Source: Parapristionchus giblindavisi (taxonomy: Eukaryota > Nematoda > Chromadorea > Rhabditida > Diplogasteridae). From it: 64,000 bases of DNA. Shown one piece after another: positions 32,512-44,600 of the stretch. Position 1 is the first letter of the stretch. Every line of letters starts with the position of its first letter. The stretch is from contig CALSFV010000076.1 of assembly GCA_943737045.1 (NCBI GenBank), forward strand, positions 401,863 to 465,862. The letters are read 5' to 3'. Both the position numbers and the translations under genes were made by a program. The notes under the pieces are model-generated. The model worked only from the letters and a program-made list of their open reading frames with translations. It ran no database searches and was not told where the DNA came from.

Positions 32512-35500
32512 TTATTTGTGCTGAGACAATGAAGGTGATCGTCCCTTGAGAAGACCGTGATTGATAATGCATCGATATTGATCAGGAATCTCGAGAAGTG
32601 ATTGAATTGCAACCTGAAGTATGTAATAGTTAACTTTTGTAGGAACTTCTTTGATTTCTGGCCCAGCCCCCTCGAGAAAAGAATCGGTTACTACGCGAAA
32701 TGACTAAAGAGCGATGAGGAATGAGAAATGACTGAATTCGTCTGTAATATGAATTGGGCCAGAAATCAAAGAAGTGCCCTTTTGGAATACTCTAAAAACT
32801 GTGATTAAGTAATTTGCAGTTAATCTCTTCTTTAATGTCTTCAATGAATATATTATGAGCTATCTTCTCGTTTTTGCTCAGTTTGGAGAAGATAAATCTA
32901 TTACTATAGTTGGCAAGGAGCCAAGAACATCGAATTCTTGACCGTGGTCCAATACTTACCTTGACGTCACCATCAACCGCTCCTTTGGCCTTCTTGACGA
33001 CTTCGTGGAATTCGACAAAATGGAAGTTGTCCCATGGTCGTTTCGGTAGAGATTCATCGAAAACCTATGGAAAATAATAATGAATTATTTTCACCCTTAC
33101 AAATCGATAACAAAACATGAAATGATAATTCAAAATGATCGATAAAGATACTGTTATATTATTTTAATCTTTCATACTTCAATCTTTCTAACTAAACAAC
33201 AACAAAAAATTTAATAAATCAATACATTATCTCACCCTCATCATCTCCCATGGACCGTCTCCCACTCCGACGACGATAATCGATAACGGATATTGGCATG
33301 CCTGTAAGTGGAAAATAATTACAATCTCCACATTATTGAGCTACATTTCATGTTGAAATTTTTCAAATTTTTATATTTCTTTATTATACCTGTACAATCG
33401 CTCGTCTAGTGGCTTTCTCATTCGTCACTTGACCATCGGCGATAATTACGAGAATATGGTACTGAAAATATTACATTCTTTTTTTGCCAATTTAAAATTA
33501 AAATTAAAAATTGTGTCCTATAGTACCTCTTTAGTGGTCTGGCAGATCTCGATTGCCTGGTAGATCAGCGGAGAGAAGTTTGTGGGTCCGGACAGTTCGA
33601 CCGTCGGCGTGACTTCGTTGTACGTTCTGAGAAATTCAATATTGTCATGCCCATCATTTTCTGTCTTGATAATATGTAATACAATGTACATTGCTCTCCA
33701 ATTTAAATATTTGAATGTAAAGTAAGGGTAAAGGGACATCCCGTTATTCAAGGAACACGAAGTCCTGTGGATCTTCTGCAGGAGTTCATTTTTTGACATT
33801 TTGATATTGAACACAATTATCAGGTAATGGGTGTTGCGTAGCTGGGTTGCCACGCAATTTCTCCATTCCGAACGATTATGCCTCGCAATTTGCATGAATT
33901 AAGATGTAAGATGCGCAAAAATGTATTTACTTCATAGGCCATATTCGAGCGAATTTGATTAAAGGCACACCCCAAGCTAATTTTACTCTCCGCATTGGAA
34001 ATACTCTCTCGTCGACAGAGAAAGCGAGAGAGTGTGGCCAGTGCGGAGAGTTTCAAATTAGCTTGGGGTATCGCTTTAAAAGGGAAATTCTGCCAATAAA
34101 TTCACGATCGAATTTTTTTTTGATCGAAATTGAAATCCTCACTTACTTCAATACTTCCTCCAATGATGTGCACACACCGTTTGCCTTCAGCGGGAAGACA
34201 CTCCAATCACTCGTGCGAGCGTCGCCTAGAGACCAAAGATCAGACTATAGACAGAACAATGATCAAACTACATACAAGTCAAGATCAAAGATCAAACTAC
34301 AGACAGATTAAGATCAAAGATCAAATTACAGATATCGAGGATATTACCGAATCCGAAGACGGGAATGCATCCAGTGGAAGTGAAGGGGGCGAGGGTGCGA
34401 CCGAGAATTGTAATTACCTATAACAATATAGCAAATTATTTATAATTATAATTTTAATATTTATTATTTTTATATTGATATGTACAGTAGCGACGAAAAG
34501 TATTCGCCCAAAACTTTGCAACGTCGCAACTTTTGACTCAGATGAGCAATCGGGCTCATCTTTTGGCAGTATACTATAGTACTAGTGTGCATCATATCCT
34601 ACTCCCGTTGTTAAGATTCGTCGTCGTATTATTGTGTAGCGAGCCTGGAACCCCACTGTACTTACTCAGCGAAAATTATTTCCTCAGACGGATTTTTCTG
34701 AGAGCTGTTTTTAACAGTGCATGAACAACATTTACTGAGGAGTAGAATCCGCTATGTGATCGATCTGAGCGAATTCATTTCTGTGAGAACATCGAAATTT
34801 CCGACACCCCTGAAATTGGGCAAAATTTTCATAACTCTGTGTTCAGTGAAGCTGCAGGCTTCAAGCTGCGCAGAGATGATAGCCTATGAGTGATACAAAA
34901 CGTGGCCGAGTATGAGCCCGATCGGGTGATTTTTGAGAAATTTCGAAAATTTATTATACTCATTTTTTGAGATTCAGGAAGTACCTGGTCGGATTTATTT
35001 CGATTGAGTTCATCAGCAAGATGTCTTCTATATATAGTAGATAACCGTTTACTAGTGTTTCACGAAATTTCGAGTTCTTTCAGAGAAGTTATGATTGGAG
35101 AAAAGAGGTAGAAAATGTTAGCATATTTTTCAGATTTTTTCCGAAAGTTTGCGACTTTGTTCGATTGGGCTCATACTTTGTCATGACAATTATCATGAAG
35201 AGAGAAGATGATCCCCTATAATAGAATGACCATTGATGCTCTTTTTGTCTCATAAAAATCATTTTAAATTTTTGGATGATCTGAAAAAATCGTGCCATAA
35301 ATATTTTCTACCTCTTTTCTCCAATCATAACTTGAACTCGAAATTTCGTGAAACACTAGTAAACGGTTATCTACTATATATAGAAGACATCTTGCTGTTG
35401 AACTCAATCGAAATAAATCCGACCAGGTACTTCCTGAATCTCAAAAAATGAGTATAATAAATTTTCGAAATTTCTCAAAATTCACCCGATCGGGCTCATA

Positions 35501-38263
35501 CTCGGCCAGGTTTTGTATCACTCATAGGCTATCATCTCTGCGCAGCTTGAAGCCTGCAGCTTCACTGAACACAGAGTTATGAAAATTTTGCCCAATTTCA
35601 GGGGTTTCGGAAATATCGATTTTCTCACAGAAATGAATTCGCTCAGATCGATCACATAGCGGATTCTACTCCTCAGTAAATGTTGTTCATGCACTGTTAA
35701 AAACAGCTCTCAGAAAAATCCGTCTGAGGAAATAATTTTCGCTGAGTAAGTACAGTGGGGTTCCAGGCTCGCTACACAATAATACGACGACGAATCTTAA
35801 CAACGGGAGTAGGATATGATGCACACTAGTACTATAGTATACTGCCAAAAGATGAGCCCGATTGCTCATCTGAGTCAAAAGTTTCGACGTTGCAAAGTTT
35901 TGGGCGAATACTTTTCGTCGCTACTGTATATAGTTTTGCTAATATGTATAACAATACGATTAATTTTCTCCACTGTGAATTTTGATAGAATAAAATGTTG
36001 AAGGGACACTCCAAGCTAATTCGAAACTGCCCACTCTGACTATATTCTCTCGCTTTATTTGTCCACGAGAGATTACTGCCCCAATGCGTAGAGTAAAATT
36101 AGCTTGGATGCCTTTAAGATGAGGATAAGCTGCTGAGGTGAATGACGATATTTAAAAAAAAATTTAAATTTAAGTTATTGATTAATGAAATGATGAACCT
36201 GTTGGTAGGGATTCTTGAGGTTGGGATGAATGGTATGAAGGGAATGGCCGCCGAATGACTCCTCTCCTTGATACTTGTTAGAGGCAGTGTAATCAATACC
36301 TGCAGATATATTACTATTATAGTATATTATAGAAAGGTAAACCAATGATGTTAGTAATATAGTTTCCCCATATTGCGACACATTTAATAAAGTGGTTAAA
36401 AATAATGAAGATTTGACAAACCGAAAATGACATTCGTGGACTCCAGTCCAGCCTTTCTCATGGCACCAGACAGGGCCTAAACATAACACAGTAATATTTT
36501 CAAGCAAAATTCGACGTGTAAAGGCACTAGTAGTTCGTCAATCAGTTGTACCCATGTAAATCATTTTATTTGGAAACATGAACCGAACCAAAAAAAGTAT
36601 CATCTCTACCCGCATTGTCACTCCGCCGGTCGTATTTTACGGATAAATAAATAACCAATAAAATGATAATAATCTACCTCCAAACTGTCGATCTTCAACA
36701 ACATTTCTTGGGTGGAAGTCACTCCAAGAATAGACAGCAACGAACTCTGCTTGCGAAGAGCCTGGAAAATAATAATGTATGATGAAATTGATATTGACTC
36801 GCAGTAGCAAATGGCATGCCAAACATTGAAACAATTACGTCTGTTTGCTAAAATTTTGCATTTGGATCTGAAAACATCGTATCGTACTCCACTGTCTATC
36901 AATTTTACCGTTGCACAACCATGCTGCTATCTTTTTCTCACCGCATAAGATATTTTATTTTTATTATTATCTCTTAAGTTACGATTTGGACATAATTAGC
37001 ACCTTAGGACTATTTCCCGTTCCTGTACTCGAAATGGAAGGAGTAGAGGGGAATCGAGGATGCTTCGAGTTCACCGAGATGATGTGAGGAGCCTGTGCGA
37101 TCGCGGCCTGATAAGTTCAAAGATCAAACTATAATATGGAAAAGATCAAAGATCAAACTACAAACCTTATGTTGAATTGCAGCCTTGGCAGCCGCGGCGT
37201 CCTCCATCGCTTGTTCTTGTGCGCGAATTTCAGCCTCTGTAAAGGCCAAAGATCAAAGATCAAAGATCATTCAACATACTGTCAAGCGTGGGTCAGAGTT
37301 GCTGAGTTCGGTGGTAACATAACAAGCATGCTAAAGCGGAACAAAATCATATGCGACTGGTGAAGAGCGTTGGGAAATGATTCATGGTCTAAGATCAAAG
37401 ATCAAAGATCAAAATTTATAATTCCAGCTCGCTAATAAATTAACCTCTTTGGTGTCTGCGAAGCGGGCTGGCTGAAACTTGAGAAGATGCCAAGAATTAT
37501 TATAAAGATCAAACTTCATATATTGAGAAACAAAGAGCTAAGATCAAACTACAAACCGAGTCTTTGTGCCTCGACGCTCCGTCCGAGTGGTTCATCCAGT
37601 GGAAGATCTGCTGGAATTTCACTCGTCTCGCTCATCTAAAACATTCAATACAGACATACAATAAAAATGTTTCACTCTTGATTCTGAAATTGTGTGTATA
37701 TATTATAGTACCAACTATGCAGTTCATTCATTCATTTAAACACATTTTGCTAAGAGTAGGCTCTGATGTGCATGGTTGGCAATCTTGGCGTTCAAAATTT
37801 GCGAAATCCAAAAATAGAGAAATGGATTGCGTGAAAGTGATGCATTTCTGTTTTTTTTTTTTTTTTTTTTTTAGTTTCGCTGCTTTTTTTAAATAGAGCA
37901 TAGGCTATTCAACAAACCTGATCCGGCGGAATTTCGACCGATTGAATCTCTGGAGCATAGGTCATGTCGTCGTGCTCATCGTGCGTATCGACCCTCTCAA
38001 ATACCTGCCAGAACAAAGATCAAAGATCAAAGCTCAGGGACCAAATATCGCGCACTCACCTCGTTTGTCTTTATCAACTTCGATGTCGCCTCTCCGGACT
38101 TGTCGGTCTTGGGCCGTATGAGACCCTGCATGTTTATTTTGAAGTTACAGTTTAAAGGCGCATCAGTGCTAATTTAACTCTCCCCTGTGGCCGCACTCTC
38201 GCGCAGACAAAGAAAGCGAGAGAGACGAGAGAGAGAGATCGAGAGAGCGAGAGAGTGCGAGAG

Positions 38264-38299
<36 letters not shown>

Positions 38300-38603
38300 G
38301 AGAGAGCGAGAGAGTGCGGCTAGAGCGGACACTTTTGATCAAGATAAGATACGTACTTCTCCTTGCGAAGAGAGCATATCCTCCTCCATGATGAAACCGG
38401 TCGGGGCAGGAATCTGAAAATAAAAATGTCAAATACTAGACAGTTTAAAAAAGAAGAATTACATGTTGCTGAGGTTCAGGCGCGCCCTCTTTCTGCTTGT
38501 GAGCGGCCATGTAATCGATGGCGTCCTAAATAATACTGTAAAACTAACTACCGACGAATTTAATTTTAAATTTCCAATCAATACTGTCATTACAAGATAT
38601 ATC

Positions 38604-38682
<79 letters not shown>

Positions 38683-41600
38683 CACATCAAGATACGACAC
38701 GATAGCCGATGAATGGAAGAAAGGAAACCCATTGATTTGTGAAGGACCCCTGCCATGACCCACCGCACCAATGTGCAAACGTGATAAAGTATTATTATTA
38801 TTATTATTATTATTACTGTCATTACTTCAAAATTATGGAAAATGTTGTGTAAGTTTTTTAAAGATCCTGATTTCATAGATCTTTCGTATGTTCACTTTAA
38901 AGGGAGCGTTACCTCTCTTAAGGGTCTCTTCATTGTGCACACTATTTCTCTGTTCTCTGCAACAATGAGAAAGCATTGCGCGTCGCGTAAAGCAAAGACC
39001 ATTGAGAGAGTACTCCCTTTAAGATATTTCATGTGTTTTTTTGTTGTTTTCATGTTGTTTGAACCTGCAAGAAGATATCGGCCTCGGCCATGTTCTTCAA
39101 CTCATCAGGATGCATGGTGCCAGCTGCACCGGCTGGTCGAGACATGGTGAATTCAACCTACAATTTACATATTTTTCTCCATTCTTCTGTTCGCATCGCT
39201 GAAGTTGTAATTTGAAAGTTCTTTTATAATAAGAAAAAAAATTATTTTTTTACATTTTTCTCTCCGAATGCGGGCATCATTTTGGGCGCTACGGTGAAGT
39301 ATGCCTCTGCCTCCTCCTGAATCTTATTAAGATTAAATAAAAAAAGATCAAACACGAAAGATCAGAGTCCAAAAATCAACCTCTACTGCTGGAGCGATCT
39401 TAACTCCTTCAGTCGGTCGGTCGAATGTACTGAGAGCCGGCTGAAGAGGATGAGACAGGTCGATACTGGTCTGAAAAGAATGATTATATAACATTTTTTG
39501 TCCAAGAAACAAATGTCCTCAAGGCGTCGATTTTGTGTAGAATAATTACTCAATTAGTGGGAAATCAATTGACGCAGATCCCAGAATTGCAACGTCAACA
39601 TCATCTCACTTATCAAAGTTTATTATTACATTCGTCAGATCAAACATTCTTTTTGTTTTCTTGGCCTACCTGTTTCACTGGTTTGTCGGCTTCAGAGTCA
39701 GGAAGAGGTGAAGGTGCTGTGAGAATAGGAGTTTCGTAAAGATGGGCAAAGTCCTGACCCTGTCCAGGCTGCTAAAAATTACATATTGATCAAGTATCGA
39801 ACTTAAAGGAGATTAAAATCAAGTGAAGTGTATTTGCATAATATGCCGTTTCTCAAATAAGTTCTTCTATACAATGTAACGTGTTCATAACAAGCAAGCA
39901 AGTTCTTCCATAACATATAACGTGTTTATAAAATGCAAACAAGTTCTTCCATAACATGTAACGTGTTCATATCATGCAAATAAATTCTTCCATAACATGT
40001 AACGTGTTCATACCATGCAAACAAGTTCTTCCATAACATATAACGTGTTTATAAAATGCAAACAAGTTCTTCCATAACATGTAACGTGTTCATACCATGC
40101 AAATAAATTTTTCCATAACATGCAAACAAGTTCTGCTATACCATGTAACGTGTTCATAGCATGCAAACAAGTTCTTCCATAACATGTAACGTGTTCATGG
40201 CATGCATTCAAGTCATTGCATAGCATGCAACGTGTTCATAACATGCAAACAAGTTATTTCATAACATGTAACGTGTTCATAACATGCAAACAAGTTATTT
40301 CATAACATGTAACGTGTTCATAACATGCAAACAAGTTATTTCATAACATGTAACGTGTTCATAACATGCAAAGAAGTCCTTCCAAAACATTTAACGTGCT
40401 CATATCCTACAAACAAGTTCTACCATAACACGTAACGTGTTCATAACATGCAAACAAGTTATTTCATAACATGTAACGTGTTCATAACGTGCAAAGAAGT
40501 CCTTCCAAAACATTTGACGTGTTAATCACATGTTCGTTCATTTGAGATTATTCCCAACCTGAGGAGGTTGCTGTCCTCCCAGAGGACCAGCTGGCTGCTC
40601 CTCCACACTCGCCGATGTGAAAACAAACGAAGTTGGTTGCATGAATGGTTGAATCGAAGGACCGGCTTGAGAATCGCTCTTCGGTTCCGGCGCTGTTTGG
40701 AATTGTACCGTCTTTTGAACCTGTACCGGCTCCGAACCCTGTGGCACTTGTTTGTTCCGGTCGGATTCGGGTTCACTAGGAAGGAACGGAGCTGTGACAT
40801 CTACTTTGGTCAGTGACTGCAGTACATCTTCGAGGTCGGAGGGAAGTACACAATCTACAATAATGTCAATTTATCGATCCAAATCAAATTATTTGTTCAT
40901 TCACAACTCTTGCGATATGCGGCATTGGTTCTGTAAGGAAAATAGTTTGATAGTTAATGAAATAAAATAAAATAAGTTGAATAAAAAAGCACCTTTAGGA
41001 AGTTGAGGAAGTGATGTAGGGTCAACGATATCGATTGAGGCCTGAAACGATTTCAAATCATTTTGCGTGAACTTTGAATGTATTATTAAATTGTATCAAA
41101 CAAAAGCCAAAGAGTTCAAATAAATCTTACTCTTTTCGGCAAACCGGGGAATTGCTTTCTCAGCTCGGGGAGTGATTCAGGGGGCGCTAGTGGGAACGTC
41201 ATCTCGGTTGTTGGTGCTGTAAATGATAGTATAAGTATTATCTGGAGATATCAGAGTAAACATAACTTCGCTATTCTTTTCATGTCTCTGATATAGAATG
41301 TTTTTGCTTTGTGAGGAAAAGGGTTGTGGGCAAGATCTTGACGGGAACATTTATGTTTTTTTAAAGACAAACAGGATACAACTATCTAGAGTTAAAATTG
41401 TAAATTATTTTAAAAAATCCTGTGAAACTCACATCCGACAGCGATAACATAGTCTTGGTTCATCTCGGTTGGTTGACCATGTACTCCTTGGATTCCAGAG
41501 GGAGGAGTTTGTCCGGAGATTGGACGGCCAAAAGGATCCAAGAGGTTCTCTGGAGTGTGAGGAGGAGTGGTGGGATATGGACGACCGAAGGCGTCGAGAG

Positions 41601-44600
41601 TAACTAGAAAGGAAACTAAGGTAACTAGAGTAAGCAAATAGTGACTAGAAAGGTAACTAAATTGGCTACAGTGAGCAAAGATCAACTAGATGTAATTACA
41701 GAGTGAATAAGCAATAAATTGATATTTATAAAGATTGTACAATCAGAGAAACGTGATCACGTTCCACCTTTTTTTCTTTCTGAGTTAGATATTTTCCAAT
41801 CCAAACTTGCTCAAGGTCGCTTTGAAATGGGCGGAGTTTGAGAGATCAATTGACCACCATTGTTTATATATAACTTCAAACACGTAGCATAATGATGACC
41901 TTTCTTCTTTTGTTGTTCATCTCGAACTTGACCAGGAGAGGGAAGACCCATGTCAAATTCACGGAGAACCTAAATGTAGTAGAATTTTAGTGAATACAAT
42001 CATAATACTTTGCTTTCTTAAAACGTATTTGACCGGACCTAATACCTACTTCTTAAGCTAATTTGCAACTCTCCGAATGGGCAATACTCGCTTGCTTCAC
42101 TTTTCTGCGAGAGAGTATTGCCAGATTGGAGAGTTTCAATTTTGCTAGTCTGACCCAACTAACCTCATCTAATTTAGCCTTCTCATCCTCTGGAATGGTC
42201 CTCTTCTGTTGATCCAAGGCCATCATAGCTCTGTGGTTGTCCACCTGCATTATCGATGTGGATTTTAGAAGTGAAAAGAAAAGAAAAAGAGGCGAAAGAG
42301 TATGTAAAATGAGGAGAACATTTAATTTCTTTTAGTGACAGAACATAAGCAATGATTAATCCTTGTTCACCAATTCTGAGTTATTTGCACTCTCCTCTAT
42401 AGTCAGAATTACGTAATATCTTCAATTTTTGCATGATCTCCCGTTTATAGGCGCACAGCTTATTTTACTCTAGATATTGGTAATATTCTCTCGCTGACAA
42501 ATAGTGCGATAGAGTATGGCTAAATTAGCTCGGGGGACTATAATCTATATCCTTTGAACACAAGGACTTCTATGACGATTAACTATTCAACCTCAGTCGA
42601 ATCAAGAGATATCGTTCCCGGTGATTGTGGCTGTGATTCTAGAGGAGATTGTGGCATCGACACCTGCAAGAGACGGTTAGAGAGTAATGAGAGAGTGTGA
42701 GAAACGAGAGAGTCAGACTGCGAGATATATTTCTTACATAGTACCAACACGTCATGTACAAAGTACCCGAAATGATAACAATATCAATCGAGTTTTGGTG
42801 TTTTCCACCCCGAAAGATCACCAACCTCTGGACGAGAATTTGTTTTGTGCCAATAATAGAGTTATTTGTCGAGTTGGAGTTCTTGATACATGGCGGCTCA
42901 ATGATAGTAACTAAGGAGCTCCCGCAATCTCAAACTGAGTATCGCAAACTGAGGGATCCTCCCGGCGCGAAAGTTAGATACGATATGATTGAGAACCTCG
43001 TGGGTTCGAATCCCGCCCTCAATTTTGCTGATTTTTCATAGTGCGGGAGGCTTCAAGCCAAAGTTAAATGTAGGGGTTGCCCTCCAATGAACCGCCGTGT
43101 GATAACCTACTATCAGCATTAATTGTGCCCATATTTCGATAATTCTTAGTGAAAACTTATACGTGCGCTATGATTTGAAATGGATTGGTCAGAAGCCACA
43201 CGGAGAAAAAAATGTAAAGTGAAGCTGAAACAGTAATATCAAATAAAGTCTTAAATATAACTTATCACAGGTCTTGTGCTCTGTGTATTACAACTGACAA
43301 TGAGGTGGTGGTGTTTTAACACTTTCCAATGTTTGCATGAAACGACAAAACTAATTTTATTCGTTTGTCGAATTTTTGCGACTTTTTTCTATTTCTCTAT
43401 CATATCACTCACCTGTTCAAATCCATCCAATAGTTCTTGCGTGGTTGGTGACACTACAACTGATGTTGCCTGTTGGCCAGGAATCTTCAAAGGTGACAGA
43501 GGAGGATGGGTGAGGTTGTAGGCTTCTGGAGCCGTGACGTCACCTTCGACTTTCTTCGTTGTCGACGAACCATTATCGACCAGATCGTACTCACGAACGA
43601 GCCGGTCGAGTTGTTCTTCCTAGAAAGATCAAGGATCAAAGATCAAAGATCAGTCGACAGATCGAACCTCATTGGACGACAGCACGGCGGGAGATGGTGA
43701 TGGCTGCTCAGAATGGGTGGGAGGAGTGATCTGAATGTCGGGGTTAATAACAATATTTTTTCAGAGCTCGTGGATTAGAAACTTTTCATTTAAAAATATC
43801 ATATACTTATTATAGAATTACAAAAGTTATTTATACACCACGCAAATGCCGAATTTAGCAAACTTCTCCACCGTTGAGAAAAACGCACTCCAAAGTTTTC
43901 GCGAAATTTCGGGAGGTTTTTCCGAACGTTTTGTAAATGCATATAATTTTTCTTTTGCTGAAAACCCAATGAAATTACGAGAAAACGCCATAAAATTCGA
44001 TATAATACGCGAAAATGAAATGTCGCGCAAATAAGTGAGTCAGAGTATTGCGCGACAAAGAGCGGAATTTGTATTGTTCGGACTGTTTTAATTCTATAAT
44101 ACACAACTATCGTACATCGAAAAATCCTTGGATCATGAATCGCCAGAAGCACTCTGAGCCACTCTGGTGAATCATCGGCGATTATGGCCGAATGAGGCAT
44201 TTTGGTGCTTATTCTTTCTTTTCATTGTTTTTCTTTTCTTCTAATCTAGTTAGTCCGCGAGAATCATGATAAATTATTGCGTTTTCATAAAATCATGCTG
44301 ATTCGTAAATAAATAAATCGTTCCGATGATATCAAATTCCGATGTAGTGTATCGGAATATTTCCCGGTTTCGCCTCCGGTTTTGTGTTTCCCTTGAATCA
44401 TGTTTCATCTTAGGTTTGTGAAAACGCAATATTTTATCATGATTCTCGCGGACTAACTAGATCAGAGGAAAAGAAAAACAACGAAAAGAAAGAATATGCA
44501 CCAAAATGCCTCATTCGGCCATAGTCGCCGTTGAATCACCAGAGTGGCTCAGAGTGCTTCTGGCGATTCATGATCCAATGATTTTTCGATGTACGATACC

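Larger units (their letters stand above)
32512..36761 (-). other. Copine/vWA domain-coding part of the copine gene (exons 37-46)
   Basis: These exons encode the conserved C-terminal module. A vWA metal-site motif reads DYTAS in exon 39 ([12 protein letters not shown], about residue 1387), its Thr partner is in exon 42 ([15 protein letters not shown]), and the Asp partner is in exon 43 ([12 protein letters not shown]). The MIDAS residues therefore appear complete. Exon 45 carries the copine block [18 protein letters not shown], and exon 46 ends with [17 protein letters not shown], the usual copine C-terminal helix. AATAAA overlaps the stop codon (within CACAAATAAAAC on minus), a possible poly(A) signal. 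Confidence 0.9.

Noticed and set aside
34533..35878. Two identical 63-codon ORFs on opposite strands
   Set aside because: They are mirror parts of the foldback arms, with no domain and a frame that ends at random; not a gene.
38463..38876. Ile/Tyr repeat ORFs
   Set aside because: They are translations of the (TA)n microsatellite.
39865..40530. CRISPR-like array of regular repeats
   Set aside because: There are no unique spacers; the units are contiguous 41-bp tandem repeats in an intron of a eukaryotic gene.
42950..43030. Possible tRNA gene because of GGTTCGAATCCC with a 5-bp stem
   Set aside because: No D arm, anticodon arm or acceptor stem closes upstream, and the sequence is shared with a 322-bp inverted-end element.
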